Assembly (NCBI GenBank): GCA_010084195.1
Contig: RGPS01000017.1
Location: 1 to 47,730 of the forward strand
Source: Terriglobia bacterium
GTDB taxonomy: Bacteria > Acidobacteriota > Terriglobia > Bryobacterales > Bryobacteraceae
Length of the DNA stretch: 47,730 nt
Reading direction: 5' to 3'
The notes beneath the pieces were generated by a model, which saw only the letters and a list, made by a program, of their open reading frames with translations, had not been told where the DNA came from and ran no database searches. How positions within the stretch are numbered: the first letter of the stretch is position 1; the number at the start of each line of letters is the position of its first letter. Below are positions 1 through 9,488 of this stretch, piece after piece. Made by a program: the position numbers and the translations under genes.

Positions 1-114
1 ACGATGGTGGAGATGCTGGATTCTGTGTTTGGCGCTCCACTGGCGGCTACGGCAGCGATGGCGCCATTGCCCTACGTCCCGCCAGTGACGGCGAGGGTCC
101 ACCGTCGTGCATGA
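1..114 (+). CDS. 3' end of an unidentified protein (partial)
   Basis: Frame 1 is open from the window edge to a TGA at 112-114 and encodes about 37 residues ending in VTARVHRRA. The tail is rich in Ala and Pro and has no recognisable domain. A gene entering from the left is plausible because the next gene starts 45 bases later on the same strand. A chance open frame of this length in GC-rich DNA is also possible. Confidence 0.35.
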   Translation, partial: TMVEMLDSVFGAPLAATAAMAPLPYVPPVTARVHRRA

Positions 115-159
115 GGCTTGTGGCATGAGAAACCGGAGAGGATAGAATAACGGTTTCTC

Positions 160-1104
160 ATGCAAACACGACAACTCGGAAACAGTGATCTGAATATTAC
201 GCCCCTGGGAATTGGTGCCTGGGCGATGGGCGGTGCGGGGTGGGCCTTTTCCTGGGGCCACCAGGAGGATCAGGAATCAATCGGGGCCATCCATGCAGCT
301 CTGGATAAGGGTCTGAACTGGATCGACACAGCAGCCGTTTATGGGCTCGGGCACTCGGAAGAAGTTGTGGCCCAGGCGTTGAAGGGCCGGTCGAATCGAC
401 CGTACGTTTTCACCAAGTGCGAACGAACCTGGGGGGAAGACCGGCAAATCCGCAAGAGCCTGAAGCGCGAGTCGATTATGGCCGAGTGTGAAGCCAGTCT
501 GCAGCGGTTGCAGGTGGACACGATCGATCTTTACCAGATTCACTGGCCGGAACCGGATGAGGACGTGGAAGAGGGCTGGGCGGCGCTGGCGGACCTGAAG
601 CAGCAAGGTAAAGTTCGCTGGATCGGGGTGTCGAACTTCAGTGAATCGCAACTGGCGAGGGCTCAGGCGATTGCGCCGGTCACTTCTCTGCAGCCGCCGT
701 ATTCGATTTTGCAGCCGGAGGTTGAGCCGGAAATTCTGCCGTTCTGTGGGGAGAACAATATTGGTGTGATTGTCTATGCGCCGATGAAGTCCGGGATGCT
801 GACGGGGGCGATGACGCGCGAGCGGCTCGCCAATCTGCCTGAAGACGATTTCCGCAAGCGCAGTCCGTTCTTCCAGGAGCCGATGGTCACGAGAAACCTG
901 AAGGTTGTCGATGTGCTGCGGGAGATTGGCAATCGGTATGGGCGGACGCCCGGTGAAGTAGCCATCGCCTGGACGTTGCGGCGCCCTGAAGTGACGGGGG
1001 CGATTGTGGGGATGCGGTCTCCGGCTCAGGTGGACGGGGTTGTCGGGGCTGCCGATTTCCGACTCTCGCCCGACGAGATCGCCGCCATCGCCAATATTCC
1101 ATGA
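160..1104 (+). CDS. Aldo/keto reductase
   Basis: A 314-residue cytosolic oxidoreductase of the aldo/keto reductase superfamily, a TIM barrel that uses NAD(P)H to interconvert carbonyls and alcohols. The catalytic tetrad is visible in order: D56 and Y61 in DTAAVYG, K86 in FTKCERT, and H128 in YQIHWP. The N-terminus RQLGNSDLNITPLGIGAWAMGG and the late GVSNFS and GAIVG segments are typical of the family, and the length is normal. The stop overlaps the next start by ATGA at 1101-1104, so the two genes are probably translationally coupled. The partner resembles sugar-phosphate isomerases, which suggests carbohydrate or polyol metabolism; the substrate cannot be read from the sequence. Confidence 0.93.
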   Translation: MQTRQLGNSDLNITPLGIGAWAMGGAGWAFSWGHQEDQESIGAIHAALDKGLNWIDTAAVYGLGHSEEVVAQALKGRSNRPYVFTKCERTWGEDRQIRKSLKRESIMAECEASLQRLQVDTIDLYQIHWPEPDEDVEEGWAALADLKQQGKVRWIGVSNFSESQLARAQAIAPVTSLQPPYSILQPEVEPEILPFCGENNIGVIVYAPMKSGMLTGAMTRERLANLPEDDFRKRSPFFQEPMVTRNLKVVDVLREIGNRYGRTPGEVAIAWTLRRPEVTGAIVGMRSPAQVDGVVGAADFRLSPDEIAAIANIP

Positions 1105-2033
1105 GTCGGCTATCGATCAGCAGGATGACGCGAAAGAGTTTTTTGGGAGCTATGGTGGCCGCCTCGACGGTCCGGGCGCAGAATAAGCGCCCGGTCCGGC
1201 TGGGCGGCCCGATCTTTTTGAAGTCCGAAGACCCTGTGGAACTGGCGAAAGAGCACAGGAAGCTGGGGTACAGTGCGGCGTACTGCCCGGCAGCAAAGGT
1301 CGGAGACACGGCTCAGGTGAAAGCAATCGAAAAAGCCTTTGCGGCTGAGAACGTGGTGATTGCCGAAGTGGGGGCCTGGGTCAACCTGCTGGACCCGGAT
1401 GTGGAAAAGCGACGGAAGAACCTGGAATACGTGGGCGAACGGCTGGCGCTGGCCGAGCTGGTGGGAGCCCGAAACTGCGTGGATATTGCCGGTTCGTACA
1501 ATCCGGACTACTGGTACGGGGCGCACCCGAAGAACCTGTCGAAGGAGTTCTTTGATGCGACGGTGGAGAACTGTCGCAAGGTGATTGATCAGGTGAAACC
1601 GAGGCGGACACTGTTCACCATCGAGATGATGCCGTGGACGGTACCGAACGGCCCGGATTCTTACCTGAAACTGATCAAAGCCGTGGACCGGAAGGCATTT
1701 GGTGTCCACATGGATGTGTGCAACGCGGTGAACTCTCCGGAGCGCTTCTACGACAATACCGCGCTGATCAATGACCTGTTTCGCAAACTGGGCCGCTGGA
1801 TTGCGTCGTGCCACGCCAAAGATCTGCAGTGGATCCCGGAGTACAACGTGCATTTCCTGGAAGTTGTACCGGGCAGAGGTGTGGTTGATTACAAGACCTA
1901 TCTGCGCAATGTGGCAGCACTGCCCACCGATGCTCCGCTGATGCTGGAGCACTTGAAATCGGCAGCTGAGTACGACGAAGGGCGGGCCTATATCCGGCGT
2001 GAAGCTGCTGCCGCCGGGGTTGCGTTTGCCTGA
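1101..2033 (+). CDS. Sugar phosphate isomerase/epimerase-like TIM-barrel protein, probably exported
   Basis: A 310-residue protein of the xylose-isomerase-like TIM-barrel (AP endonuclease 2) superfamily. Plausible metal ligands lie in the expected order: E175 (TIEMMPW), D205 (HMDVCNA), H238 (SCHAKD) and E283 (MLEHL). The start at 1101 overlaps the aldo/keto reductase stop by 4 bases. A second ATG at 1125 gives MTRKSFLGAMVAASTVRA, which looks like a short, Tat-like signal sequence ending before AQNKRPV. The protein may therefore act in the periplasm, as many acidobacterial members of this family do. The true start (1101 or 1125) is undecided. The reaction is not known; isomerisation or epimerisation of a sugar is the usual role of the family. 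Confidence 0.85.
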   Translation: MSRLSISRMTRKSFLGAMVAASTVRAQNKRPVRLGGPIFLKSEDPVELAKEHRKLGYSAAYCPAAKVGDTAQVKAIEKAFAAENVVIAEVGAWVNLLDPDVEKRRKNLEYVGERLALAELVGARNCVDIAGSYNPDYWYGAHPKNLSKEFFDATVENCRKVIDQVKPRRTLFTIEMMPWTVPNGPDSYLKLIKAVDRKAFGVHMDVCNAVNSPERFYDNTALINDLFRKLGRWIASCHAKDLQWIPEYNVHFLEVVPGRGVVDYKTYLRNVAALPTDAPLMLEHLKSAAEYDEGRAYIRREAAAAGVAFA

Positions 2034-2146
2034 CCTGAATCTCCCGGCTTGCGGTAACCATCAAACACTTATCGAGCGGCTGACAGATCTCCCTCCAGCC
2101 CTCTGGACTTACAATACAAAGTAACGGTGCGAGTGCGCTAAACCCC

Positions 2147-4543
2147 ATGCTGACAGTCAAAGATAAATCCGATACCAAACGCCTTCCGATGATGCCCATA
2201 CGGGACGTCGTCATATTTCCGCACATGATGACCCCCTTCGTGGTGGGTCGCGAGTCGAGTGTCAGGGCCCTCGAAGAAGCCATGACGGGAGATCGAAAGA
2301 TTTTCCTCGCCACGCAGCACGATGCGTCAACGGATGAACCCCGGCCAAATGAAATTTTTCACGTGGGCTGTATTGCCAGTATTGTCCAAAGTCTGAAGCT
2401 GCCTGACGGCAACATTAAGGTTCTGGTGGAGGGTGTGGAGCGGGCGAAGCTGGTTTCGGTGGCTGACGACGAAGGCTTCTTCCGGGCTGTGGTTCGCACC
2501 TTCAGCTTTAAGGTCGACCAGGGTCCACAGCTGGAAGCTCTGACGGGGCGAGTTACCTCCCTGTTTGAGCAGTACGTCAAGCTCAGCCAAAATCTGAACT
2601 ACGAGACGATGGTCGCGGCCATTCGGGTGGACGATCCGGGCAAGCTGGCTGATACGGTTGGTGCCAATCTCCAGCTGACCATTGAAGAAAAGCAGGAACT
2701 GCTGGAGATCTTTGATCCGGTAGACCGGTTGACGCGCGTTGCCGAGATGCTGGACATCGAGACGGAAAAGCTCGGGGTGGACCGTACGATTCAGGGTCGC
2801 GTGAAGCGCCAGATGGAAAAGGCGCAAAAAGAGTACTACCTGAACGAAAAGATCAAGGCCATCCAGAAGGAACTGGGTCGCGGGGAAAAGAGCGAGTTCG
2901 ATGAGCTGAAGAAGCGCATTGAAATGTCCGGTATGACGAAGGACGCCGCGGAAAAAGCGATGGCGGAACTGAAGCGGCTGGAAAACATGCCGCCGATGTC
3001 TGCCGAGTCGACGGTCTCACGCAACTACCTCGATTGGCTGCTCGCGGTGCCGTGGAAGAAGAAGTCCAAGGAAATTCGCGAGCTGAAATTTGCCGAGCAG
3101 GTTCTGGAATCGGATCACTACGGTCTGGAAAAGATCAAAGAGCGCATTCTCGAGTTCCTCGCCGTGCGCCGTATGGTGAAGAATCCCAAGGGTTCGATTC
3201 TGCTGTTTGTTGGGCCTCCGGGCGTGGGTAAGACCTCGCTCGGCATGTCGATCGCGAAGGCGGTGGGGCGCAAGTTCATCCGCATGTCGCTGGGCGGCGT
3301 GCGTGACGAAGCCGAAATTCGTGGCCATCGCCGGACCTACATTGGGGCGCTGCCTGGTCAGGTGATCCAGATGATGAAGAAGGCCGGGACCCGCAATCCG
3401 GTCTTCATGCTGGACGAAATTGACAAAATGTCGACCGATTTCCGGGGTGATCCGTCATCGGCGCTGCTGGAAGTACTGGATCCGGAACAGAACGGCATGT
3501 TCATGGATCACTATCTGGATGTGGAGTATGACCTGTCGCAGGTCTTCTTCATTGCCACAGCGAATGTTCTGCACACCATCCCGCCCGCCCTGCAGGACCG
3601 CATGGAAGTGATTCGGCTTTCGGGCTACACGGAACTGGAAAAGCTGGAAATCGCCAAGCGCTTCCTGGTAAAGAAGCAGATGGACGCGACGGGTCTTGAT
3701 TCGACGCACATCGAATTCACCGATGAGGGTCTCGCCAGTCTGATCCAGAGCTACACGCGGGAAGCCGGTGTCCGCAACCTGGAACGCGAAGTGGGCAATG
3801 TGGCCCGCAAGGTGGCGCGTAAGGTTGTGAACAAGGAGTCGAAGGGCAAGGTCGTGGTTACGGCTGCGAAGGTCAACGAGCTTCTTGGACCGCAGAAGTA
3901 CCGCGATACGGTTACCGAAAGGAAGAACCAGATTGGCTCGACGACCGGGCTCGCGTGGACCGAAGTTGGGGGCCAGATTCTGACCACAGAATGCATTCTG
4001 ATGGAAGGGAAAGGCAAGCTCACGGTTACCGGCAAGCTGGGTGATGTGATGCAGGAGTCGGCGCAGGCGGCGTTCAGCTACATTCGTTCGCGCGCTCTCA
4101 CGCTGGGGCTGCAGCGCGATTTCTACCGCAATCTCGATGTCCACCTCCACATTCCGGAAGGTGCAATCCCGAAAGATGGCCCGTCGGCCGGGATTACGAT
4201 GGCGACCACGATGTGCAGTGCGCTGACCCGGATTCCGGTGCGCGGTGACATTGCCATGACCGGCGAAATCACCCTTCGCGGCACAGTTCTGCCGATCGGC
4301 GGCCTGAAAGAAAAGCTGCTGGCAGCCCACCGCCATGGCATCCACGAAGTGATCGTGCCGAAGGACAACCAGAAAGATCTGGTAGATATTCCGGAATACG
4401 TTCGCAGCCTGATGAAAGTCCACTTTGTGGAGCACATGGATGAGGTTTTGCGGATTGCACTGGAACGCGAACTGGTAGCGCTGCCGATCCCCCCTTCGGG
4501 CGTGGACCTGGCCATCGCTCCAGAATCCGATCGGGCGCACTAA
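2147..4543 (+). CDS. lon: ATP-dependent protease Lon (LonA type)
   Basis: A 798-residue cytosolic serine protease that degrades damaged and regulatory proteins. Domains in order are the Lon substrate-binding N-domain (from about residue 12, [13 protein letters not shown]), a helical linker (about 200-310), an AAA+ module with Walker [10 protein letters not shown] at 356-364 and Walker B FMLDEIDK, and the C-terminal protease. The Ser-Lys dyad is S680 in PKDGPSAGI and K723 in GGLKEKLL, with the same 43-residue spacing as in E. coli Lon (S679/K722). The length is normal. A TACAAT at 2110-2115 could be a -10 box, but no matching -35 is clear. No heat-shock operator of the CIRCE type is visible upstream. 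Confidence 0.97.
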   Translation: MLTVKDKSDTKRLPMMPIRDVVIFPHMMTPFVVGRESSVRALEEAMTGDRKIFLATQHDASTDEPRPNEIFHVGCIASIVQSLKLPDGNIKVLVEGVERAKLVSVADDEGFFRAVVRTFSFKVDQGPQLEALTGRVTSLFEQYVKLSQNLNYETMVAAIRVDDPGKLADTVGANLQLTIEEKQELLEIFDPVDRLTRVAEMLDIETEKLGVDRTIQGRVKRQMEKAQKEYYLNEKIKAIQKELGRGEKSEFDELKKRIEMSGMTKDAAEKAMAELKRLENMPPMSAESTVSRNYLDWLLAVPWKKKSKEIRELKFAEQVLESDHYGLEKIKERILEFLAVRRMVKNPKGSILLFVGPPGVGKTSLGMSIAKAVGRKFIRMSLGGVRDEAEIRGHRRTYIGALPGQVIQMMKKAGTRNPVFMLDEIDKMSTDFRGDPSSALLEVLDPEQNGMFMDHYLDVEYDLSQVFFIATANVLHTIPPALQDRMEVIRLSGYTELEKLEIAKRFLVKKQMDATGLDSTHIEFTDEGLASLIQSYTREAGVRNLEREVGNVARKVARKVVNKESKGKVVVTAAKVNELLGPQKYRDTVTERKNQIGSTTGLAWTEVGGQILTTECILMEGKGKLTVTGKLGDVMQESAQAAFSYIRSRALTLGLQRDFYRNLDVHLHIPEGAIPKDGPSAGITMATTMCSALTRIPVRGDIAMTGEITLRGTVLPIGGLKEKLLAAHRHGIHEVIVPKDNQKDLVDIPEYVRSLMKVHFVEHMDEVLRIALERELVALPIPPSGVDLAIAPESDRAH

Positions 4544-4565
4544 AGCGCACCAGGGCGGCTAATTA

Positions 4566-5519
4566 GTGGAAGCTTTCGTCCTCGCCGCCGCGCATTACGG
4601 GTACTCCCTGCTCTTCGCGGTGGTGCTGGCCGAGTCACTTGGATTTCCGGTGCCGGCAGCTATCGCAGTGATAGCGGGCGGAGCTGCGGCGGCGCAGGGT
4701 GCTTTAGTGCCGTGGCGCGCGCTGGCGACAGGCGTTGGCGCAATGCTGATTGGCGACAATATCCTGTTCTTTCTGGGCCGCAAAACGGGCTGGTGGCTAC
4801 TGGGGGTGTTGTGTCGATTAGCGCTGAACCCGGAATCCTGCGTCGCCAAATCGGCTGAGTCTTTCTATCGACGGGGGCGCATCTTGCTGGTGTTCGCGAA
4901 GTTTTTGCCTGGCTTGAACACCATGGCTCCGCCGTTGGCGGGGAGCATGGGCCTGCCGCTGCTGCAATTCTGGGCGCTGGATTCTGCCGGCACGCTCCTC
5001 TACATTGGCGCGTATTTCGTGGTCGGGTTTATCTTCAGCGACATGCTGGGAACCGTGCTGCGCGGCTACTCGGCGGTGGGCTCGGTGATCGGCTGGGCCG
5101 TCGGGATCGCCATTGTCTTGTGGCTGGCAAATCGGGTTCGACTCTGGCTGCGCTCCGGAGTTCGGCACCCCGTCCGCATGGTGACGCCGAAGGAATTGGC
5201 GGGGCTGGCTGACGTGGTTATCTACGATGTCCGCAGCCATGGCTATCGCGACGACGGAACAGAGCGGATACTGGGCTCCGTTCGTCTGGAACCCAACTCC
5301 ATTTCGTTGACGCTGGAGGCTTTGCCCAAGGATCGGTTCATCGTGCTCTATTGCACCTGTATCCGGGAGGCGACAGCGGTGAAAATCGCGAGGACTCTGG
5401 CGGCTGAGGGGATTCAGGCGGCAGTGTTGAAAGGGGGCCTGTCCGCCTGGAAAAAAGCGCGAATGCCTCTGGAGCCAGTGCCGTCCGATGAAGTGATTCC
5501 GCTGCCCCGCTTTGCCTGA
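4566..5519 (+). CDS. DedA/VTT-family membrane protein fused to a C-terminal rhodanese domain
   Basis: A 317-residue inner-membrane protein. Residues 1-195 form a DedA (SNARE-associated, VTT) domain, with EsLGFPVP near the N-terminus, FFLGRKTGWW at about 69-78, and the signature FAKFLPGLNTMAPPLAGSMG at 110-129, followed by two further membrane segments. Residues 205-305 form a cytoplasmic rhodanese-like domain with YDVRSHGYR at 220-228 and the active-loop cysteines C263 and C265 in LYCTC. DedA proteins are linked to membrane homeostasis and lipid flipping; the rhodanese domain suggests handling of sulfane sulfur or redox sensing. The start is GTG at 4566, 22 bases after the lon stop, with an AGGGCGG-like ribosome site. 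The fusion is known in several phyla; its role is unclear. Confidence 0.88.
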   Translation: MEAFVLAAAHYGYSLLFAVVLAESLGFPVPAAIAVIAGGAAAAQGALVPWRALATGVGAMLIGDNILFFLGRKTGWWLLGVLCRLALNPESCVAKSAESFYRRGRILLVFAKFLPGLNTMAPPLAGSMGLPLLQFWALDSAGTLLYIGAYFVVGFIFSDMLGTVLRGYSAVGSVIGWAVGIAIVLWLANRVRLWLRSGVRHPVRMVTPKELAGLADVVIYDVRSHGYRDDGTERILGSVRLEPNSISLTLEALPKDRFIVLYCTCIREATAVKIARTLAAEGIQAAVLKGGLSAWKKARMPLEPVPSDEVIPLPRFA

Positions 5520-5583
5520 TTGCGGCGGGGTGGTTTTGCTATCATCGTTTGGTTAACCGTCGATTCAATAACCCCCTTCAGAA

Positions 5584-6006
5584 ATGGACCAGGCCAGCCG
5601 AATTCTCGCGAAATGGGCGGGCGCCTCAGAAACCGGCACCGAGCTGGTGTCTCATGAGCGCCTGGCTGTTGGTGCGTGGAAAAAAGCCGTTGGCAAACGT
5701 CTGGCGGACCGTGCGCGGGCCGTCAAACTGGTCCGGGATCGCCTGGTAGTGGGCGTGGACGACGAAGTTTGGCAAAAAAACCTCTGGGGTCTCCGGTTCC
5801 AGATTCTGAAGAACCTGGAAGCTGCGATCGGGCCCGGGATTGTGGCGTCGGTGGAGTTTCGGATACTGCCACAGAAGATTGAGCCGCAACGTGCCGCATC
5901 GCCTGGCCGGGAACTGGCGCTGCAGCCGGTTGACGAAGCCGATCTGATCGCCGACCCCGGACTGCGCCGCATATACCGTAATTCGCGAAGACGCGAAATA
6001 GCCTAA
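5584..6006 (+). CDS. DUF721/DciA-like protein
   Basis: A 140-residue cytosolic protein with the DUF721 pattern: W-x4-VG at the start (AWKKAVGKRLADRARAV), a basic hydrophobic strand (VRDRLVVGVDDEVWQKNL), then LRFQILKNLEAAIGPG and a final strand VEFRIL. DUF721 proteins include DciA, the ancestral loader or helper of the DnaB replicative helicase. The C-terminal 40 residues are charged and look disordered. It sits 11 bases before gatC and probably shares its transcript. Sequence conservation in this family is weak, so the replication role is inference; the family call is more secure. Confidence 0.7.
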   Translation: MDQASRILAKWAGASETGTELVSHERLAVGAWKKAVGKRLADRARAVKLVRDRLVVGVDDEVWQKNLWGLRFQILKNLEAAIGPGIVASVEFRILPQKIEPQRAASPGRELALQPVDEADLIADPGLRRIYRNSRRREIA

Positions 6007-6017
6007 GGAACCGCATT

Positions 6018-6326
6018 TTGAACCTGACTGAAAAGGAAGTCCGATACGTCGCCGGACTGGCGAATCTGAGCCTCTCGGAGGACGAACTGGCCCGAATGGT
6101 CCACGACCTGGGGGGGATACTCAGCCAAATGGACCGCCTGGCCGAGATCGACACGACAGGTGTGGAACCGATGGCGCAGGTCCTGTACGACGCCGGAGAC
6201 GATACCGCTACGCTGCGCGAGGATGTAGAGCGCACGCCGCTCGGCAGCGACGCAGCGGTGGCCAACGCGGCTATTTCTGCCTCGGGCTACTTCAAAGTTC
6301 CGCTCGTAATTGAGCGGCAGGAATAA
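6018..6326 (+). CDS. gatC: Asp-tRNA(Asn)/Glu-tRNA(Gln) amidotransferase subunit C
   Basis: A 102-residue subunit that stabilises GatA in the GatCAB complex, which converts misacylated Glu-tRNA(Gln) and Asp-tRNA(Asn) to the correct aminoacyl-tRNAs. The N-terminus MNLTEKEVRYVAGLANLSLS, then DLGGILSQMDRLAEIDTTGVEP, is characteristic of GatC. The start is TTG at 6018, supported by TAAGGA at 6004-6009. The gene is followed directly by gatA. No gatB is present in the window, so that subunit must be encoded elsewhere. Confidence 0.95.
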   Translation: MNLTEKEVRYVAGLANLSLSEDELARMVHDLGGILSQMDRLAEIDTTGVEPMAQVLYDAGDDTATLREDVERTPLGSDAAVANAAISASGYFKVPLVIERQE

Positions 6327-6330
6327 TTCT

Positions 6331-7779
6331 GTGAGCGAAATTTCAAAACTGACCATTGGCTCCATTCGCGAAGGCCTTCTCTCCCGCCGGTTTTCCGCAA
6401 CGGAGATTGCACAGCAGGCGCTGGCGTTTGCCGAGAGCGAAAATCCGAAAACCAATGCCTACCTTCGGCTTTGCCCGGAGCGGGCTCTGGCAGCGGCGGC
6501 GAAAGTGGATGCTGCGATTGCTGCGGGCGAGGAGATTGGCCTTCTGGCAGGGGTTCCGGTAGCCGTAAAGGACGTGATTCTGACGAAAGGCGTGATCACC
6601 ACGTGCGCGTCCAGAATCCTGGAGCACTACAACCCACCCTATGACGCGACCGCAATTGAGCGGCTGGAAGCGGCCGGCGGCGTCATCATCGGCAAGACGA
6701 ACTGCGATGAGTTTGCCATGGGGTCGTCGAACGAAAACAGTGCTTTTGGCGCAGTGCGTAACCCGGTAGCGCTGGATCGCGTTCCCGGCGGGTCGAGCGG
6801 GGGATCTGCAGCCGTTGTGGCGCAGGGGACGGCGGTTGTCTCTCTCGGGTCTGACACAGGAGGTTCCATTCGCCAGCCTGCGTCGTTCTGCGGTGTGGTT
6901 GGCGTTACTCCGACTTACGGGCGCGTGTCTCGTTATGGTTTATCAGCCTTCGCCAGTTCGCTCGACCATATCGGCCCCTTTGCCAGAAATGTCCGGGATG
7001 CCGCCACGCTGCTGGAAGTGATGGCGGGCCGGGATCCGATGGATTCCACGTCGGCCGCTGCTCCGGTTCCGCGCTATGCGGCGTCGATGACGGGTGATGT
7101 GCGAGGTATGCGCGTCGGAGTGCCTGTGGAATACATGGCGCACGCCACGGGCGAGACGGCCGCACTGATCCATGGTGCTATCGATACTTTGCGACAACTT
7201 GGCTGTGACGTAGTGGACGTCAGCCTGCCCTCGACGGATTACGCCGTTGCCGCCTACTATGTGCTTTGTACGGCTGAAGCGAGTTCCAATCTGGCCCGTT
7301 ATGACGGGGTTCGATACACGACTCGCTCAGAAGAGGCCGGGTCGCTGATCTCGATGTACCAACATTCACGGGGTGAAGGATTTGGTCCGGAAGTAAAGCG
7401 CCGGATCATGCTCGGGACCTACGTGCTGAGCCACGGCTACTACGACGCCTACTATCTGAAGGCCCAGAAGGTAAGGGCGCTGGTGGCCCGCGATTTCACG
7501 CAGGCTTTTGGCAAACTGGATGCCATTGTCGCGCCTGTCTCTCCGTTCCCTGCGTTCAAAATCGGGGAGAAGGTGGACGACCCCGTCGCCATGTACCTCT
7601 CGGACATTTACACGATCACCGGCAGCCTGGCCGGAATTCCCTGCATGAGCGTGCCTTGCGGTCTGACATCGCAAGGTTTACCGGTCGGGCTCCAGATTCT
7701 TTGCGACCATTTCAGGGAACCCGAGATGTTCCGGTTGGCACATGCGTTTGAATCCGCAGTCACGCTCAGAACATCTTAA
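6331..7779 (+). CDS. gatA: Asp-tRNA(Asn)/Glu-tRNA(Gln) amidotransferase subunit A
   Basis: A 482-residue amidase-signature enzyme that hydrolyses glutamine and channels ammonia to GatB. The Ser-cisSer-Lys triad is K80 (VAVKDVI), S155 (GGSSGGSAA) and S179 ([11 protein letters not shown]), with the same spacing as in characterised GatA. The GTG start at 6331 was chosen because AGGAA at 6319-6323 lies 7 bases upstream and the protein then begins [15 protein letters not shown]; a TTG at 6310 would overlap gatC and has no ribosome site. The length is normal. It is co-oriented with gatC (4 bases between) and superoxide dismutase (43 bases between). Confidence 0.96.
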   Translation: MSEISKLTIGSIREGLLSRRFSATEIAQQALAFAESENPKTNAYLRLCPERALAAAAKVDAAIAAGEEIGLLAGVPVAVKDVILTKGVITTCASRILEHYNPPYDATAIERLEAAGGVIIGKTNCDEFAMGSSNENSAFGAVRNPVALDRVPGGSSGGSAAVVAQGTAVVSLGSDTGGSIRQPASFCGVVGVTPTYGRVSRYGLSAFASSLDHIGPFARNVRDAATLLEVMAGRDPMDSTSAAAPVPRYAASMTGDVRGMRVGVPVEYMAHATGETAALIHGAIDTLRQLGCDVVDVSLPSTDYAVAAYYVLCTAEASSNLARYDGVRYTTRSEEAGSLISMYQHSRGEGFGPEVKRRIMLGTYVLSHGYYDAYYLKAQKVRALVARDFTQAFGKLDAIVAPVSPFPAFKIGEKVDDPVAMYLSDIYTITGSLAGIPCMSVPCGLTSQGLPVGLQILCDHFREPEMFRLAHAFESAVTLRTS

Positions 7780-7822
7780 TCACGACCTGCGTCCCACCTT
7801 AACCAATACAATAGGAGCATCT

Positions 7823-8434
7823 ATGGCATTTACCCTTCCGAACCTTCCTTACGCGCATGACGCGCTGGAACCGTACATCGACAAAGCAACGATGGAGATC
7901 CACCACGGCAAGCACCACAATGCTTACGTGACGAACCTGAACAAGGCGCTGGAATCCGCCCCCGAACTGGCCGACAAGTCTTTGGACGAACTGCTCGCCA
8001 ATAACCTCGCGATCGTTCCCGAGGGCATCCGCACGGCTGTTCGCAACAATGGTGGCGGCCACTCGAATCACTCGATCTTCTGGACCCTGCTGGCTCCTGC
8101 GAGTTCGGGCGCAGCCGGCCCCTCGGGCGCGCTGCTGGATGGAATCAACTCGACCTTCGGGTCCGTTGATGCCTTCAAGGAAAAGTTCAACGCAGCGGGC
8201 GCGACGCGCTTCGGGTCCGGCTGGGCCTGGCTGGTGAAGAACAACGGTGCTCTCGAAATCCTGTCGACGGCCAACCAGGACACGCCGCTTTCCGAAGGGA
8301 AGCAGGTTGTACTGGCACTCGATGTCTGGGAGCACGCGTACTACCTGAAGTACCAGAATCGTCGCCCGGATTACATGGCAGCTTTCTGGAGCGTTGTGAA
8401 CTGGGCTGAAGTGGAAGCTCGCTTCGCAGCATAG
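7823..8434 (+). CDS. sodA: Superoxide dismutase, Fe/Mn family (Mn-like)
   Basis: A 203-residue enzyme that dismutates superoxide to oxygen and hydrogen peroxide. The metal ligands are H27 (MEIHHGKHH), H83 ([10 protein letters not shown]), D167 and H171 ([10 protein letters not shown]). The glycine before HSNH and Q152 in TANQDTP match the manganese rather than the iron subtype, although cambialistic activity cannot be excluded. ATG 7823 was chosen because AGGAG lies at 7813-7817 and the protein then starts [17 protein letters not shown], the normal N-terminus. No signal peptide is seen, so it should be cytosolic. The stop codon runs directly into a 16-bp tandem repeat and a strong hairpin. 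Confidence 0.96.
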   Translation: MAFTLPNLPYAHDALEPYIDKATMEIHHGKHHNAYVTNLNKALESAPELADKSLDELLANNLAIVPEGIRTAVRNNGGGHSNHSIFWTLLAPASSGAAGPSGALLDGINSTFGSVDAFKEKFNAAGATRFGSGWAWLVKNNGALEILSTANQDTPLSEGKQVVLALDVWEHAYYLKYQNRRPDYMAAFWSVVNWAEVEARFAA

Positions 8435-8478
8435 TTTTTCCAAACCCTGGTTTTTCCAAACCCTGGTTTTTCCAAACC
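8434..8478 (+). repeat. 16-bp tandem repeat, 2.8 copies
   Basis: The unit GTTTTTCCAAACCCTG occurs at 8434-8449 and 8450-8465 with a 13-base partial third copy at 8466-8478. It begins in the last base of the superoxide dismutase stop codon and ends 10 bases before the hairpin. Confidence 0.9.
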
Positions 8479-8488
8479 TTTGATTGCT

Positions 8489-8526
8489 GAAACGCCGGGT
8501 GGGGAAGTCTCCTCACCCGGCGTTTC
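8489..8526 (+). terminator. Hairpin terminator after superoxide dismutase
   Basis: Two 17-base arms (8489-8505 and 8510-8526) pair with one mismatch around a 4-base AGTC loop; the stem core is GAAACGCCGGGTG. A U-rich tail is weak, so termination may be only partly intrinsic. Confidence 0.6.
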
Positions 8527-8608
8527 AATTTCCACATGAACATTTCGGGCGCTGCTGCGTTTCTTAAACCTAAAAACGGCAGTTGAGGACTCGCTTTCAG
8601 GCCAAGTC

Positions 8609-9484
8609 TTGTGTCTGCAAGCTGTTATATCCACAGCAGTTGTCACCAAATTGGTGAAGTGCGAACTCTCCATTCCTGCTTTCGCGCAGGCTCCCCCGGA
8701 ATTTGAGGTCGCCTCCATCAAGCCGTCGGGCGATCCAGGCCCCACCCGGGCACAGGCTGGAACTCGCATTGACGGCGCCCAGTTTACCGCCAGCTTTTTC
8801 TCGCTGCGTGACTATATCGGCATCGCTTACAGCCTGAAGTCGTACCAGATTACAGGCCCGGACTGGATCAGTTCCCTGCGCTTCGATATTGCGGCTAAAC
8901 TCCCCGCTGGTGCCTCTCGCAAAGACGTTCCTGAAATGCTGAAAGCTCTTCTGGCAGACCGGTTTCAGCTGAAGCTGCACCATGACAAGAAGGAGTTTGC
9001 GGTGTACGCTCTGGTGGCGAGCAAGGGCGCGGTCAGTCTCAAGGTCTCAGCCGACATGACCGAAGGGAACGGCAACGTGAATGTCGCGGGCGGTGGCGAC
9101 GCCAACGGGACGAGTGGCAACCTTGGAAACGGGGCGGGTTATACCTTCGGCTCTGAGAAATTCGAGGGGAGCAAGTTGACGATGGCGGTCTTTGCCGACA
9201 ATCTGGCGCGCTTTGTGGATCGCCCCGTTGTCGACATGACCGGGCTGACAGCTGCTTACGATTTTGCCCTGCCCGTGACTCCCGAGGACTTTCGCGCCAT
9301 GCAGATCCGCTCCGGCATGAATGCAGGGGTGGTTCTGCCCCCGCAGGTGATCCAAATGGCGGAGAGTTCGTATGATTCGCTCCACGCTTCTCTGGCGAAG
9401 GTGGGCCTGAAGCTGGAACAGAGGAAGGCACCTCTGGACATTGTTGTCGTCGACCGGGCCGAGAAGACAGCCAGCGCCAACTAA
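8609..9484 (+). CDS. TIGR03435-family secreted protein
   Basis: This protein belongs to a family greatly expanded in soil Acidobacteria (TIGR03435), of unknown function and often found near regulatory or protease genes. Typical landmarks are PPEFEVASIKPS, the YQITGPDW and FDIAAKLP segments, LLADRFQLKLHHDKKEFAVYALV, then VDRPVVDMTGLTAAYDFAL and a C-terminal LGLKLEQRKAPLDIVVVD-like end (here VGLKLEQRK). The C-terminal two thirds look intact. The N-terminus is odd: the longest frame starts at TTG 8609, has no good ribosome site, and gives only a weak signal sequence before AFAQAPPEF. The true start or an upstream frameshift remains unresolved. Confidence 0.82.
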   Translation: MCLQAVISTAVVTKLVKCELSIPAFAQAPPEFEVASIKPSGDPGPTRAQAGTRIDGAQFTASFFSLRDYIGIAYSLKSYQITGPDWISSLRFDIAAKLPAGASRKDVPEMLKALLADRFQLKLHHDKKEFAVYALVASKGAVSLKVSADMTEGNGNVNVAGGGDANGTSGNLGNGAGYTFGSEKFEGSKLTMAVFADNLARFVDRPVVDMTGLTAAYDFALPVTPEDFRAMQIRSGMNAGVVLPPQVIQMAESSYDSLHASLAKVGLKLEQRKAPLDIVVVDRAEKTASAN

Positions 9485-9488
9485 CGAC

